Shown: positions 11,246 through 34,224, counted from the first letter of the stretch. The stretch is 64,000 nucleotides of DNA from Paralichthys olivaceus (GCF_024713975.1 NC_091099.1:1458501-1522500); one strand, 5' to 3'. Program-made: numbers and translations. The notes: generated by a model from the sequence alone, not told the origin.

Positions 11246-11720
11246 TTAAGTCCAGACATTTTCCTGAAGGGGCTGCATGTGAGGACGAGTCAGAGACTTT
11301 CCCACCCCCCTCCGGTAAAATGTGCATCTGAGTGAGCCCTCGAGAGGAAAACGAGGGGGCGTGTCCATGACGAGAACGAGACACCGACTAAAAACGTCAA
11401 CTTGCAAAGAAAACAACATTTGAGAGGTTTTGGTGACAAGGGCTGTGAGAGAGAGTTTATACGTCATGTGACCAGAGTTTGTCTTTCACTCAGCAGATTT
11501 CAAAATGTCTGAAACATTCAGGAAGGAGTTTTTATCTGCAGGACATCAACACCACCCTTATCACCAAAACCTCTCGAATCTCCTCGTCTTTCCAAGCGGA
11601 CGTCTTCGTCTTCATCCTGAGATATTTGGATTCTTCCGGTTTCATGTCCACTCGCTCTCTGTGAAGTTTCCTGCTGTGTTCTCACAGGGATTCACTCGCA
11701 CATGTTACTGGACCTCAGTG
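11246..11720. repeat. Foldback (inverted-repeat) element, family D copy 1
   Basis: The two arms pair around an interior near 11490. The left arm has GAGAGGTTTTGGTGACAAGG at 11422-11441. The right arm has its imperfect complement, CCCTTATCACCAAAACCTCTC, at 11555-11575. Pairing of lower quality continues outward (ATGTGC...GAGTGA...CCCT against its complement near 11690). The right arm also shares AATCTCCTCGTCTTTCCAAG with 60841-60860. Confidence 0.65.
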
Positions 11721-13102
11721 CAGCTTTAATTTGCTTTAGATGGAAGAACTCACAATCGAACACTTCCTGAACGTCTGTTCTCGTCTCTTTCCTCTCGTCT
11801 CCCTCCCTCAGCCCTCCCCTCCTCCTCTCCTCAGGTTAATAGCTCTAAATAAAGGCCCGTCAGGATTTGGCCGGTGCTCAGGAGCAGTTGAACCAGAGGA
11901 ACAATCCCGTCCTTTCATTAATGAAATTACCTCCTGCCTTCACCTGGCCAGGCCCAGGCGGCAGAGACAGACTGATGTTTATATCCGTACACTCAGATTT
12001 ATCCACCGCTCTGATGTGGACACACAAATGTGCATTTACTGGCACAGAGTCACTTTCTCCACGTATCTGTGCTCCGCACGAGGAACTCTCCTGTGATTCT
12101 CAAATTCTGACAGAAAAAGGATTTTGAAGAATTTAATTTTGTAAATCAATGTTTTGGGGATTTTTTTTTTGTTTTCATGTGTCATCACAACCATTACAGG
12201 TTTCCACTGGCAGTGTTTCATCACCTCCACCAAGGACGTTCCATTTTCACCCCGGTCCCTTTGTTTGATTTCACAAAAACTAGAGAAACATGGGCCAAGA
12301 AAGAACCGAGGCAGTTCAGGATATTTTTACCAATTTGATTTCAAAAAGAATCAGTTCAGGGACAGATTTGGTACAGACACGAATACAAATCTGGATCTCT
12401 TAAATATTCAACAGCTGCACAGACACATATGAGAAGTTCGTCATATTCTCTTCCATATTTGCTGTTTTCTATTCATTCTCTCCTCTCGTCGGTTTTGGAT
12501 TTGTTGAGTAATAACTGTGGCTTTATTCTGTAACTGTGTTCAGGCCTTAATTATATTTTAAATTAAATTATCGGGTTTTATTGGCTCTGGTTGTAAAAAG
12601 TTTCTCCTCTGCTTCAACCTCAACACAAAGGAGGAGACTGGAAATAGGACGAGATGGTGAATGTCCCTTTCTACTAGGACGGTCCTCCAAACTGGATTGA
12701 TGATGAGTTGCCAACCAGCAGCAGATGTTTGGTTCAGATGATGAGTTGTGTCCCTGTGAGCTTTAGATCACCGCCCCTGCTCCTCCTGACGATCTGATCA
12801 ACACACCGGCAGCAGTCGGGTCTATTTCTTTGTTAGAAAACATCATCATGGATGTTTTTGCTGTTTTTCCCTGTGGGGAATTGTGTATAAAACATATTTC
12901 TGCCACAGACAAAAGAGCCTCTGCTCAGAGTGACGTCTGCGGTGGATTCTGGCAGCGTGTTGAGGTGGAGTGGTCTGAAAGCCCCGAGGCCACAGAGCAG
13001 ATAACGAGCGGACAGTAACGTGGACTCTTTCATTAGAGGGCCACAGTCTCTTGAAGGGGTCGTTGTCATGATGGGAGCTGGGATTAGTGAGGGACGGGGA
13101 TG

Positions 13103-13118
13103 GGGGGGGGGGGGGGTG
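13103..13118. repeat. Poly(G) run
   Basis: An uninterrupted G homopolymer of about 16 after GATGG. Confidence 0.9.
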
Positions 13119-13447
13119 CAGGAGCAATTAGGCCCCAGGTTACATCTGCCATTCTGCACCACTGACTCCAGCAGAGTCGGACAAAGTATGTAACACCTTT
13201 AACCGAATACTCAAAGATTTATGATTTGTAAGAAACTGAGCTCGAGTGCGGCCGCATGTTCAACCAACATGATCACCTTAGTTTGGTGGAGGAAGACAGA
13301 GGACGAAGAGGACACGTAAGGAAACAGGACATGAAGGAGACATGGACTCATGCTTCCTTATATGTCATCACTTCTACTTCCTCCTACTGTCCAGAGATGA
13401 AGACAAAATGTCCTGGAAACAAGAACTCTGCCTTCTCAACCAATTAA

Positions 13448-13540
13448 AGTAAATAAAGACGGATGACATGTCGGATCCCAAAGGTGAAGCCACGTCATCT
13501 TGATCGCCTCCTGGTGGCTGACAGCGGCGCAGAAACAAAT
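13448..13540 (-). repeat. Dispersed repeat family B copy
   Basis: Reads AAAGTAAATAAAGACGGATG, CCCAAAGGTGAAGCC, CGCCTCCTGGTGGCTGACAG. It is the reverse complement of the module at 59564-59694 (CCAGCCACCAGGGGGCGAT, TTCACTTTTG). Confidence 0.6.
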
Positions 13541-14167
13541 GTTGCTTCAGAGTCGTTTTATCATATTCTTTAATATCGAGAGATATTGGCGGAAATTCTA
13601 AAACTTGTCATGTGATTTGTTTTTTCAGTAACTGATGATGTCATCTGAGCCCAATGGCGCCCAGTGTTTACAATGTCCACGAGGAGTCCGTACGAACACC
13701 GCCCTCTAGTGGCGACCTCACGACTCAAGAGATTCAGGAACGTTGGAGGCAAATCTAATTTTTAATTGGATCGTGAGTTAATAACTTTTAGCCGTATTTT
13801 TTTTTTTTTCATTGAATTTCCAGCAGTTGTGGAGAAAATCAAAGTTCAGACGGACGGAGCTAATGATTCGCTGATCTGAGAGCTGCCACGGAAGGACAGA
13901 GACGTAGGTTTAATCTTCATCGCTTCACCTGATGCAGCCTCACGAACCTCAGCAGGTTTACATGAAGGACACCAGACGTTCTCCTCTTCCTCAGCAGGTC
14001 CAGCACTGGACCTGTGATGGCAGTGATGCCACGGAAAAACCAGACAGGCCGAGCATTTTCCTCCAGAGACGCCAGCAGCCGACAAACAGTCGCAGCTGAG
14101 GCGTTCATTTCCCAACCGTTACCGTCCAAGAGCAGCACATGGAGAAGACGCCAGAGGCAACACAGGC

Positions 14168-14262
14168 ACAAGTCACACACAGTCACACACAGACACACAC
14201 AGACACACACAGACACACACAGACACACACAGACACACACAAGTCACACACACACACACACT
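14168..14262. repeat. (CACACAGA)n / (CA)n minisatellite
   Basis: About ten CACACAGA units ending in a plain CA run. Confidence 0.95.
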
Positions 14263-14689
14263 CTACAGGTTTTACAGCTTCCCTCAGCATTAGTAGAAAC
14301 AGCAGCAGTTTTCTTTAATTTCTTCAGGCTTGTTAAAGAGATGAATAAATCACATCTCTTAATTATTAACTCACTCAGAGTCAAGAATATAAAAACAAAT
14401 CCTTCTTCCTCTCACTCTCCTCTAACTCAGCTCTAAGGTCACTTGTCCCAAATTGACTCAAACTTTCCGCTCAGTCCCTCCTGAACACGTTCGTCTCTTT
14501 GAATAGTTTCATTCATTCTCTTTCCCCCAACCGTCACCTCCTGCTGCAGCTTGACTCACATTTTAACCTGATCTTCACTTCAGCTCATCAGATCTTAAGC
14601 CTCAACCTTCTTGTGTCTCTTATTCCAGTTGATTTTACATTGTAAGGAAATTGTCTCTCAGTGCAAAGCGTCTAATTAAAGGCTTTACC

Positions 14690-15790
14690 TTCCTGACCCA
14701 GTGGACCCTCCGTCTTCGTCTCCCCCTCAGATCTCAGTCAGCCTGGTGCGTCCGTCCAGCCCTCTCCCCTCCCCTCCTCAGCACAGCACGCTCCTTGTTC
14801 CGTCCCCCTCCTTCCACCAGCTCACACTACATCTTTATTCCAGCTTGCTTAATTCAGGAGATCCCACATACAAATATACAGCCGGCAGCTTAAACCACCA
14901 CCCTCCACCACTTCTCAGGGCCGGCCTCCCCGCCGCCTGCTCCTCCTCCTCCGCCGCTGCCTCCTCCCTCGGTCCACCAGGACTGTCCCAGGGCATGAAG
15001 CCCCCCCCGGCCTGTGATGTGATCAGAGGTGCTCAGCCTGCAGCTGATGCTGGAGAAGATTTACGTCTGTAGATTGCAGGTTGTGGGCAGCGGCTCGTCT
15101 GCTCTCTGCCTCCGGTGCTCTCTCCATCCCGGCTCCTGATTTCCACCATGCTCCCGGGGTCACTGTGGCAGCGAAGGAGAAGATGGAGGGCCGAATCGGC
15201 CTGAGTTTGATCCTCGTCCCTTAAGTGTGACTTCCTCTTTGTCCCCTGCAGTGAATGGTCCCCAGGTTCGGAGCAGCCTCTCCTCCTCCTGTCCTGTGCT
15301 GCAGTATCAGCAGCGCTCTGCATCCCATTTGCAGCTGAGTCGAAATCCTTCTCTCCCTCTCTCCTCGCTCGGCTGGCTGGCCGGCATATCCAACACTGCT
15401 GAGCTGCTCCTCCACACCTCCTCTCTCTGTCTCCTTTAACCCCCCCTTTCTCCTCGCTCCCCTCCTCTCCCCTCAGCACCCCACTTAGCTCCCTATCTCT
15501 CTGCAATGCAGCCAGCAGTCTCCCAACAAGCCCGGGGACTGTTTGACCGGAGCCCCCCTCTCCTCTCCTCCTCTCCGCCTGGCTCAAAGCATCCTTTATG
15601 GGCTTATTTACCTTCCCTCCCTCCCTCTCCTCCCTCTCTCCCCGGCTGAGCTGCTGACATCCTGCAGGTTCCACAGCCGAGCCGAGCTGGCAGCCTGAGA
15701 CGAATCGCAGAACGTCGCTGAGAATCGATACGCGGCTGCCAGAGCCACTCAAACACATTTCATTGAAGTCAGATAATAGAAAGCACGTTA
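14690..15790 (-). promoter_or_regulatory. GC- and polypurine-rich block, possible has3 promoter/5' exon region
   Basis: On the plus strand the block is strongly C/T-rich (CTCCTCCTCC, CCCCTCCTCTCCCC runs); on the minus strand it is purine-rich. It carries a 256-codon open frame (15803-15033, minus) of low-complexity Arg/Glu/Gly composition with no family resemblance. It lies 4-5 kb upstream of the has3 start in has3 sense. The composition suits a vertebrate first-exon/promoter region, but no TATA box or donor was fixed, so this is inference. Confidence 0.35.
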
Positions 15791-16133
15791 TTAAAAAACA
15801 CAAAAACTCTCATGAGGAGACGAGGTTTGAAGACGCCCGTGGTCTCCTCCACCTCCTCCTCTGGCTCGCCGACGGACCGTGACCTCTCAGGGCTTCAGCA
15901 CACGTCCAGACTTTTTTACACCCCAGAGCAGGGAAAGATGCAAAAATGCCAGAACTGACATTTCCCATGATGCCACATGATATTTTAAAAAACATGGAAT
16001 TATGCTTCTCCTAAAATACACGTGAACGTCTTTGCAAGGTGAGGTCACAGAGGCCGACAGGAGGCAAAGCTCACGCCTCCCAAATCTCAACGATACGTTA
16101 CTGATAACGGAGAATTTCCAGAATGACTTCATT

Positions 16134-16543
16134 CAGGGGCTGCATCCTTCTGAGGCTGCGTCTGAGTCACAGCGGCGCAACTCGACTCGACTGCAAGACT
16201 CCTTCACGTGTCTCAAGACGAAGGGCTCCAACAAGTGGACCCTCCCTGGCCCAACGTTTCCCAGGATTCATTGTGCTTTGACTTGTTTTTCAAAGCAGTA
16301 ACGGCGCCAGCAAGCGACGAGATTGCCAACGCTCGAGTATCAGACCTCAACTTGTCCGCTGATGCTACACATTTAAAATTCAAAGGGCGTTAACCCTTTC
16401 TTGTCGTTTCCCCACTTCAGCTCTGTTGCTAGGCGACAGCAACAAGGTCGAAACGAGCCGGCGACGCCGATCACAGAAAAAAACCTCTGTAGACGAGACG
16501 ATCTCAGTTCGTGGGCTGCGTCCTATGAAGGAGGCGGCCCCTG
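16134..16543. mobile_element. Short DNA-transposon-like element (MITE), family A copy 1
   Basis: The left end reads CAGGGGCTGCATCCTTCTGA and the right end, reverse-complemented, CAGGGGCCGCCTCCTTCATA, giving terminal inverted repeats of about 26 bp. The interior shares AGGATTCATTG, GGCGCCAGCAAGC and related words with 59707-60016. There is no transposase. CAGGG ends suggest a non-autonomous hAT-type element; I could not see a clean 8-bp target duplication. Confidence 0.65.
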
Positions 16544-16547
16544 GTTT

Positions 16548-16664
16548 GGGGACTGTAAAATGAAGATGGAGGACATCTGCAAAAGTGAAGCCCAGGGCTG
16601 TTGAGTGCCCCCTGGTGGTTGGCTGCAGCTTCCTCCATGTTAACAGATGGAACACAGACCAAAC
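16548..16664 (-). repeat. Dispersed repeat family B copy abutting the MITE
   Basis: The minus strand reads GTTTGGTCTGTGTTCCATCT, TAACATGGAGGAAGC, CCAACCACCAGGGGGCACTC, GGGCTTCACTTTTG. This is the same module order as at 21.56 kb and 59.56 kb. It begins directly after the family A element. Confidence 0.65.
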
Positions 16665-17856
16665 AAAAAGGTGACCTTGATTCAGCAGCTCCAGAATCAA
16701 ACCTGCAAACGTGTGAGATGGCGTGTGAGTTCCTATCGGGGATGTTTCTGGAGCGTTAGTGGAGACACGTCTGTATTTACAGTCGAATGGATGAAACATA
16801 ATGAGGGAACTGTGACTTTTAAAATCACGGATCTGTCATTGAACTTTCTACACGATACAGATCCATCGACACTGAGCTTTTTAACCAGTTTCTACAGTTC
16901 CATAAATATAAATGTAAAGGAAACCTTAAAGTGTTGTGTTTAAAAAAAAAGTCCCTCCAGGTTATTTGAAGCTTCACTAACGGAAACACACACACACACA
17001 CACTCACAGCGTTCTGTGTAAACACAGGTGTGTTTTGGGATTCGGCTGCGTCGAAGCCTGAATCTGTCACCGTGATGAAGGAGCCTGCGTTGCTGACGTC
17101 CCGCCGCAGTGACTCCGTGACTCCGCGCCGGAGAAAATATTCATGGAGTGCAAAGAAGAATGAAGCTCCCTGTGTTTGCGTGTTCACACAGAGGCAACAG
17201 AGAAGGTCATGATTCATACACCGTGAGCCCATCGCATCCGATGGATGAGACAAAAGAAGGAATGTCTCTCGGCTCTGTTCAAACCTCGCTGGAGACCGTT
17301 TGACCTCGTGGACATAGAGACGCTCAACTCTTGCCTCATTTCTGCTTCACGTTAGCGTTCGTATAAAGCGAAGATCATCCACAGCTGGACACCATGTTTT
17401 TAAATTGTTCGACCTCTGTGACCACTCCCAGGCTCCGTCATGTGGATCGACGAAATGCCACCAAAATAAGACGTTTCATCGGAACTGAGTTATTGTGATT
17501 TACCTCAGACGACACTGCTCTTTACCTGTCGTCACTGTTTGAAACACAAAATACACATCGGAGGTGTGAAGGTGAGCATGAATGATTGATGGGCATACAA
17601 CCTATTATATATATACTAGTAACAACAACAACAACACCAATAATAATAAAGAGCAGATTATGTGTTCAACGCTTTAATGTGGGAGTTGAGTTCTGGTGGT
17701 ACAGTGGAACATGGGGGTGCAGAGTCAGATGTCAGTTGATACCGTGTCTGTAGGATTTAACTGCTGCTGTCAGTTGACTGCTGGTCTGTCATCGTGATGC
17801 AGAATCCTCTGTGGGGTCAAACTGTGGTTACAACAACCACGCTGACGTAAAAAGTT

Positions 17857-29078
<11,222 letters not shown>

Positions 29079-29981
29079 TTCTCCATCACACAAACAACGT
29101 CACAGTCTCCCACGAGTTTACAGCAATTATCAAAAATATATAAAATTAAATAAATCCAATTAAATGAGCCTCGTTAGACTGTGGGTGGGATGTAGCATCT
29201 AGCATTAGCTTCTGAAGTGACGCTGGAATTGCACGTCACGGCTCATCGTCGTCTGTGATTGGCTGAGGGCACGACCCGGTTTTTTTTTTTAAATCAACTT
29301 TATTAACAATGCGGAGATATTACAATACAGGTGAATAGAGAGAATGTGCAGGAAATTAAATTAAACAAACTCCAACAAGATGAAATAAATGTGCAGTGTG
29401 AAAATATACTTCTTACAAATACTAAGATTAAAAAAAAACTTTAGTGCATCTGTTTTTTGGGGGTGTTGGAGTGTTTTTAAAATAGTTTTTACATAACATT
29501 GATTATAAAATAATGTTTTAAAGATGAAATTGAAGAAATCTGGCTGATGATATATATTTGAGATTGCTGTTATAGTGCTTAGAGATGTAGGCATCCGGCA
29601 GCTGACAGAAGAATAAGGTGATTGAGGCCGAGTGTCGAAGCCAATACTGAGTTTTTTCACCTCACACTCGGACATTTAGGTCATTCCCTTTGCAAAGTCA
29701 ATTGTATTCGTGAAACTGAAAAGTTAGAGTCAGACTAAGTTCAGATCAAACCCCACTACATCTAGATTTAAAGTTTAGGTGTAGTGGATCTATATCAATT
29801 ATCCCAGAGACTTTGCTGGCGACAGGACAGACTCCAGTTCTTTGACATCTTTGCACATTTAATGAATCCCATGGCTGTGTAACTGGCAATGTAGTGTCAT
29901 GTTTGTTTTAACGACTTACAATACTAGAACTGTCACCTTAACAATGAGTAACTAAATTAAACTAGTCAATAAATAGTTTTA

Positions 29982-30015
<34 letters not shown>

Positions 30016-30033
30016 GCATGAAGCTTTAAATCA
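29079..30033. other. Spacer upstream of tango6
   Basis: It holds the tango6 5' flank, with CACGTCACGGCTCATCG near 29231 (a CRE-like TGACGT on the minus strand), and AT-rich sequence. A poly(A) run of about 28 lies at 29983-30011. No gene is supported. Confidence 0.5.
29983..30011 (+). repeat. Poly(A) run
   Basis: A homopolymer of about 28 A. It could be the tail of a plus-strand retroposon, but no target duplication was identified. Confidence 0.9.
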
Positions 30034-30039
30034 TTTATT
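30034..30039 (-). promoter_or_regulatory. Poly(A) signal of secreted gene 1
   Basis: AATAAA on the minus strand, 150 bp after the stop codon at 30189. Confidence 0.55.
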
Positions 30040-30188
30040 CATATCAGATCATGTGCAGCAAACACTGAGGTAAAGACAGGTTTAAGTCAGCTGTGAGACG
30101 GCAACATGGAGAATGTTGTGGTAAAGACAGAGTAAGTGTCCTGATAGACTGCAGGTAAGAGAACATAGATACTGAGACAGTGTCAGAT

Positions 30189-31007
30189 TTAGAAGCCACC
30201 CTTGGCTGGAGCGTCAGCAGGCCGGCTTTGCACTGACGGTCTCCGGACTCTGCTCATAGGCATGAGAGGAAAAAAGGGAGGCTCTCCTGGGGTGTAGCGG
30301 GTCTGAGAGAACACTGCTCTTCCTCGGTTGTATCTTGAACGAGAGCTGAAGGAGTAAACTGGCTCCAGATCTGACACGTCGCTGAAGACCGGCTCAGGGG
30401 CCTTAGCAGCGGAAGCCTCAGTGTAGTAACGGGCCACAGCTTCAGCGTTGGGGTCTTGACTCACGACAGGCTCACTTCCTGCAGCTTCACCACCATAATC
30501 GTTACCTGGAGCATACGCTGCAACAGAACCCCAATATTGACTTTCCTCAGGGCCACTGTCTTCTTCATTACCACGGTTAGTCTCATCCATGTTGGTGGTG
30601 GTGCTGTAAAAATCTTGCCTGCCACTGAAACTGCCATCATCTTGAGCAGGAACTTTTTTGGCAGTGCTTGGGTTGAGTTGACTTGGTAAAGGGGAGCTGC
30701 TACCACTGCCAGGATTCACCCCAACGCCACTGTACCAGAACCCAGAGAACGGCGGCTGCATGAATCTTGGGTCAACATTATCTGATCTATAGTCTGAACA
30801 GAAACGAGATTTGAGTTTAAAGCAGAATTAAGTTTGTCAGAAATATGTTATATTGATAATTAAAGAGGTTCTTACCTTTTCTCACAGGTCCACAGATAAC
30901 GTGTCCAATGAGAAGAAACGAAATCCAGATCATCCTGTAGAAACATCACAGTTTTAGATCACGTGTTCCCAACGTAATATTTTCAGACGGTATTTAACTT
31001 ACTTCAT
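30189..31007 (-). CDS. Small secreted protein, tandem copy 1 (function unknown)
   Basis: I do not recognise this family. Coding exons: 31007-31003 (ATGAA), 30934-30876 and 30793-30189, in phase, 222 aa. The N-terminus MKMIWISFLLIGHVICG is a clear signal peptide. If the tiny upstream exon is skipped, a second in-frame Met (MIWIS) is available. The mature part is Gly/Ser/Pro-rich, then acidic (DETNRGNEEDSGPEESQYWG), then carries EPVFSDVSDLEPVYSFSSRS, a Tyr/Arg-rich stretch and SRVRRPS, a furin-type RxRR site, about 17 residues before the end (AKGGF). There is no Cys-rich domain, membrane segment or GPI-like tail. A noncoding exon ends at 31145 (donor CAGCAG/GTGAGC), with a TATA box upstream. 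The paralogue at 33202-34224 has the same exon plan and an almost identical C-terminus. Egg-coat, matrix or mineral-associated roles are possible but unproven. Confidence 0.8.
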
Positions 31008-31210
31008 TCTGCTGCTGAGTAAATTCTTGACGTGTAACTGCTACAAGCTGATTTCTGCCCAAGACCCTGCACAAACACAACATGGGAAACATTTCAGTGA
31101 TGATACCAACAGATTTTAGAAGTAATAGAACAACCTTTGCTCACCTGCTGGCAGGTGAACAGCTTCCAAACAGGAACGTGTCTGTGACATCATCATGAGT
31201 TCAAAGCTGC

Positions 31211-31217
31211 TTTTATA
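31211..31217 (-). promoter_or_regulatory. TATA box of secreted gene 1
   Basis: TATAAAA on the minus strand, about 65 bp upstream of the first noncoding exon's donor. It gives a predicted start near 31185. A TATA promoter suggests tissue-restricted expression. Confidence 0.55.
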
Positions 31218-31359
31218 CGTCAGCAGTGCAGCAGGGACTGATTGCTCAGTGGTAACAGCTGTAAACACCAGGGAGCCACTCATTAACCTCGTAACCTCTT
31301 CTCTCCTCGATAGATTGTCAGTGATTTCATCCAACTATTGATTTAAGGCACCACGTTGC

Positions 31360-31415
31360 ACGGTGGCACGGTGGTACAGTGGTACAGTGGCCAGCAAGGA
31401 GGTTCATGGATTTGA
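31360..31415 (+). mobile_element. SINE-head-like fragment
   Basis: GCACGGTGGCACGGTGGTAC, CAGTGGCCAGCAAGGAGGTTC resembles the head of common fish tRNA-derived SINEs, with a duplicated GGTACAGT word and no intact B box. Confidence 0.4.
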
Positions 31416-33116
31416 AAAAGAAATGAGGGACAGGATTTTATAATTTAAGAGTTTTCCCAGCCTCCCACTCAGCCCTGTGCTGTTGCTAATCTTAGACTGA
31501 GTTCACTTCACTTTTTTGTGAATACATTTGTATTTTTTTTACACAACACGATGCTGTTGTGGTTCTTGAGATTATTTGCTCAACAGTATGAGGCAGTGGG
31601 GTTTGGACCCGTTTGTTTTTCCGGATGGTAAACATAAAATTAAAAGCTTTAAATTTAAAAATAAGTGACTTACATTCCTCTTGATTTAATACAGTTTGAA
31701 CATTTGACAACAAATGTGAGTGTAAATAAAACCTCTATACGTTTGGCGTTATCTCACGTTACACTAATTTTAAAAATGGAAACCTGTTGAACTAAATAGA
31801 ATTAATGGTCCTTTCACACAACACACACATTTCCACCCAGTATTGTCAATATTAGATCCTGATGCAGAGAAACGCTCAGAGCGACGCTGCATCGAGGCTT
31901 AATGACTGAACGTATGTGCAGCACGTGTGTTTGAGCAGAGCAGATGTTTCACTTCCATGGAGCCTGATGAAGGAAAAAATCAAGACTAAAGAAGTTAAAA
32001 CTGCAGCAACAAATTTATTACACAAGAGTTTTGACGTCTCCAAAACTGTGTTTGTGTCCAAGTGGAAATAATCAAAGATTGTGTTAGTGGAGACACTTTT
32101 CCCTGTTTGGTTTTATCTTAGTGAAGTTGTATGTTTAGTTGCGTCCTGCTGGTATTTTCCAGAGTTATCTTACCTTCACCTTTTACCGACTCATCTCAGG
32201 AGATATTTTGTTGGATGTGAAATTAACGCCTCAGACACACAATCAAACCATCCACTCTGTGGAAACATGGAGGCAGACCTTGCTCCTGTTTAATGGGTCT
32301 GAACTAAAACCAGTAATTGCAACCATAACATTTTCAGGTTACGTAGTTTGAGGCTATAAAAAAAACCCTAATTGACAAATGCAATAGGTCAATAGTTTTT
32401 AAAAAAGCATTTAGATTTGACCATCGTTTCCTTTTGCTTCTATTCTTGTGTCTTCATTCTGTCATTACTTTTTGTGTGTATATCCGACTGTGTGGCTCCT
32501 GCTTCCGTAAACTCACCAGTGGTCAGAAGTGGTATTTGAACCTGCACACTGGAACCGTCAACCGGTCAGCTGGGCTCAAACCTTTCTTGCAAGAAACCTA
32601 GAATAAGTTTTCACTGGTTCTTTCAGCTTCAATCTTTGAGCTTATTGACAATTTTAAGGCTTCCAGTGTAAATATCCACTTCAAGAGCGTCTTCACAGTC
32701 CAATGAGTTTCTTTTCACAAGTGATCAATTGTGCTTCACCTCTTTTGACAGCGAGCGTCACAAACACCAAAATAAGATGTCTCAAATGGTGCAAGTTGCT
32801 TTTAATAACAGCCAACATGTGATGCTGGGCAGCAGGCGTGTCCTTCAAGTGTGGTCCCATTAACACCCCTGGGCTAAACTACGGTCAGTGGGGTTCCATA
32901 GCTCACCTGCCTGAGCAGGAGCCTCGTGTCTGGAAGCTCGAATCCTCTGCAGTGACCTCAGCTTTCATGACAACTCTTAAATCTGACAACTCACACACAA
33001 TATCATGTTCCTCGTCAGCATCCACATGAAGTTAAGACACACAACACGTCCACCCTGGAACCCAATTATACAAATTAGGACAGAACAATGGTCAAGACAT
33101 CTTTTTTAAAAGTCAC

Positions 33117-33122
33117 TTTATT
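33117..33122 (-). promoter_or_regulatory. Poly(A) signal of secreted gene 2
   Basis: AATAAA on the minus strand, 80 bp after the stop codon at 33202. Confidence 0.6.
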
Positions 33123-33201
33123 GGCGTCAGGTTGGCAGCAGTGAGACGGACGACCGGAAGTTTAAGACATTTACAGAGCGAGCAGCATCTGATCAGAATA
33201 G

Positions 33202-34224
33202 TTACACCCCACCCTTGGCTGGAGCGTCAGCAGGCCGGCTTTGCGCTGACGGTCTCCGGACTCTGCTCAGTGGCATGGGAGGAGGAAGAGGAGGCTCTCC
33301 TGGGGTGTAGCGGGTCTGAGAGAACACTGCTCTTCCTCGGTTGTATCTTGAACGAGAGCTGAAGGAGTAAACTGGCTCCAGATCTGACACGTCGCTGAAG
33401 ACCGGCTCAGGGGCCTCAGCAGCGTAGTAGCGGGCCACAGCTTCAGATTCAGCATTGGGGTCTTCATCTTGAGTCGCAACAGGCTCCTCTTCTGCGTAGT
33501 TAACATATACGCCGCCATAGTTGTCAGCTGGAGCAGCAGCTTCATACGGAGAGGCTGCATAAGGATACCCAGTGTAAAAACCAGCACTGCCAAAGGGATC
33601 TTGAGCAGGGGCCTCTTTAACAAAGCTTGGGTCGGGTTGACTTCGCATCATGAAGCCATCATCGCTGCTGCTGCTGCTGCTGCTGCCCATGTCAGGACCC
33701 ATCCATGTCACCCAATAAGGGTAATCAGCTGCCTGTGGCCTGGAGTCTGCGGCTGCTGCAGGAGCAAACATGTTATAAAATCGAATTTAACTGCCAAATG
33801 CAGATTAGAGCAGAATGTGTCAGGTTACCATTTTTAACAGGAGCACAGGTGACGCTTCCAGTCATCAGACACAACAGCCAGAACATCCTGCAAAACAGTT
33901 TCAGTTTTAAACATTTTGGAGACTTAATTTAGCTCAGTAGCACATAAAATGATCTAATTTCTTAAAATTGAAGCTCTTGAGAAATAATTGTAATGTCGTC
34001 TCAGGCTTATTTAAAATGTAAAACACTTGATGGAGCACAGGGACGGTGATTGTTTTTTAACCTTCAAATTGTAGAATAATTTGTCTCAAATTTCTCTTGT
34101 TCCTCGTTTCTCCAGAAGAGGATTTAAAAGAAACAAACTTCAAACATGATGAAGCATTTTCAACGAGACAAAGAACTGAGTCCTCCGGGGATGTTAGTCA
34201 TGCTCAGTCCGTCACTTACATCAT
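33202..34224 (-). CDS. Small secreted protein, tandem copy 2 (function unknown)
   Basis: Paralogue of the gene at 30189-31007. Coding exons 34224-34220 (ATGAT), 33887-33829 and 33755-33202, in phase, 205 aa. The signal peptide is MMMFWLLCLMTGSVTCAPV. The mature N-terminal half differs from copy 1: it has a poly-Ser run (from a GCT/GCA repeat), DPFGSAGFYTGYPYAASPYE and an acidic NYAEEEPVATQDEDPNAE. From EPVFSDVSDLEPVYSFSSRS to the end (AKGGV) it is almost the same as copy 1, including the SRVRRPS furin-type site. The 5' noncoding exon keeps GGGCAGAAATC in common with copy 1, so promoter and leader were duplicated too. The family was not recognised; it is probably secreted. Confidence 0.8.

Larger units (their letters stand above)
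10548..17856. other. Spacer between has3 5' end and tango6 3' end
   Basis: No conserved protein is recognisable in about 7.3 kb. It contains a 19-bp tandem repeat (10.93 kb), an (AT)n run (11.1 kb), a foldback repeat (11.25-11.72 kb), a G-run (13.1 kb), a family B copy (13.45 kb), a (CACACAGA)n array (14.17 kb), a GC- and pyrimidine-rich block (14.7-15.8 kb) and a 410-bp palindromic-end element (16.13 kb). Noncoding 5' exons and the promoter of has3 probably lie here. Confidence 0.6.
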
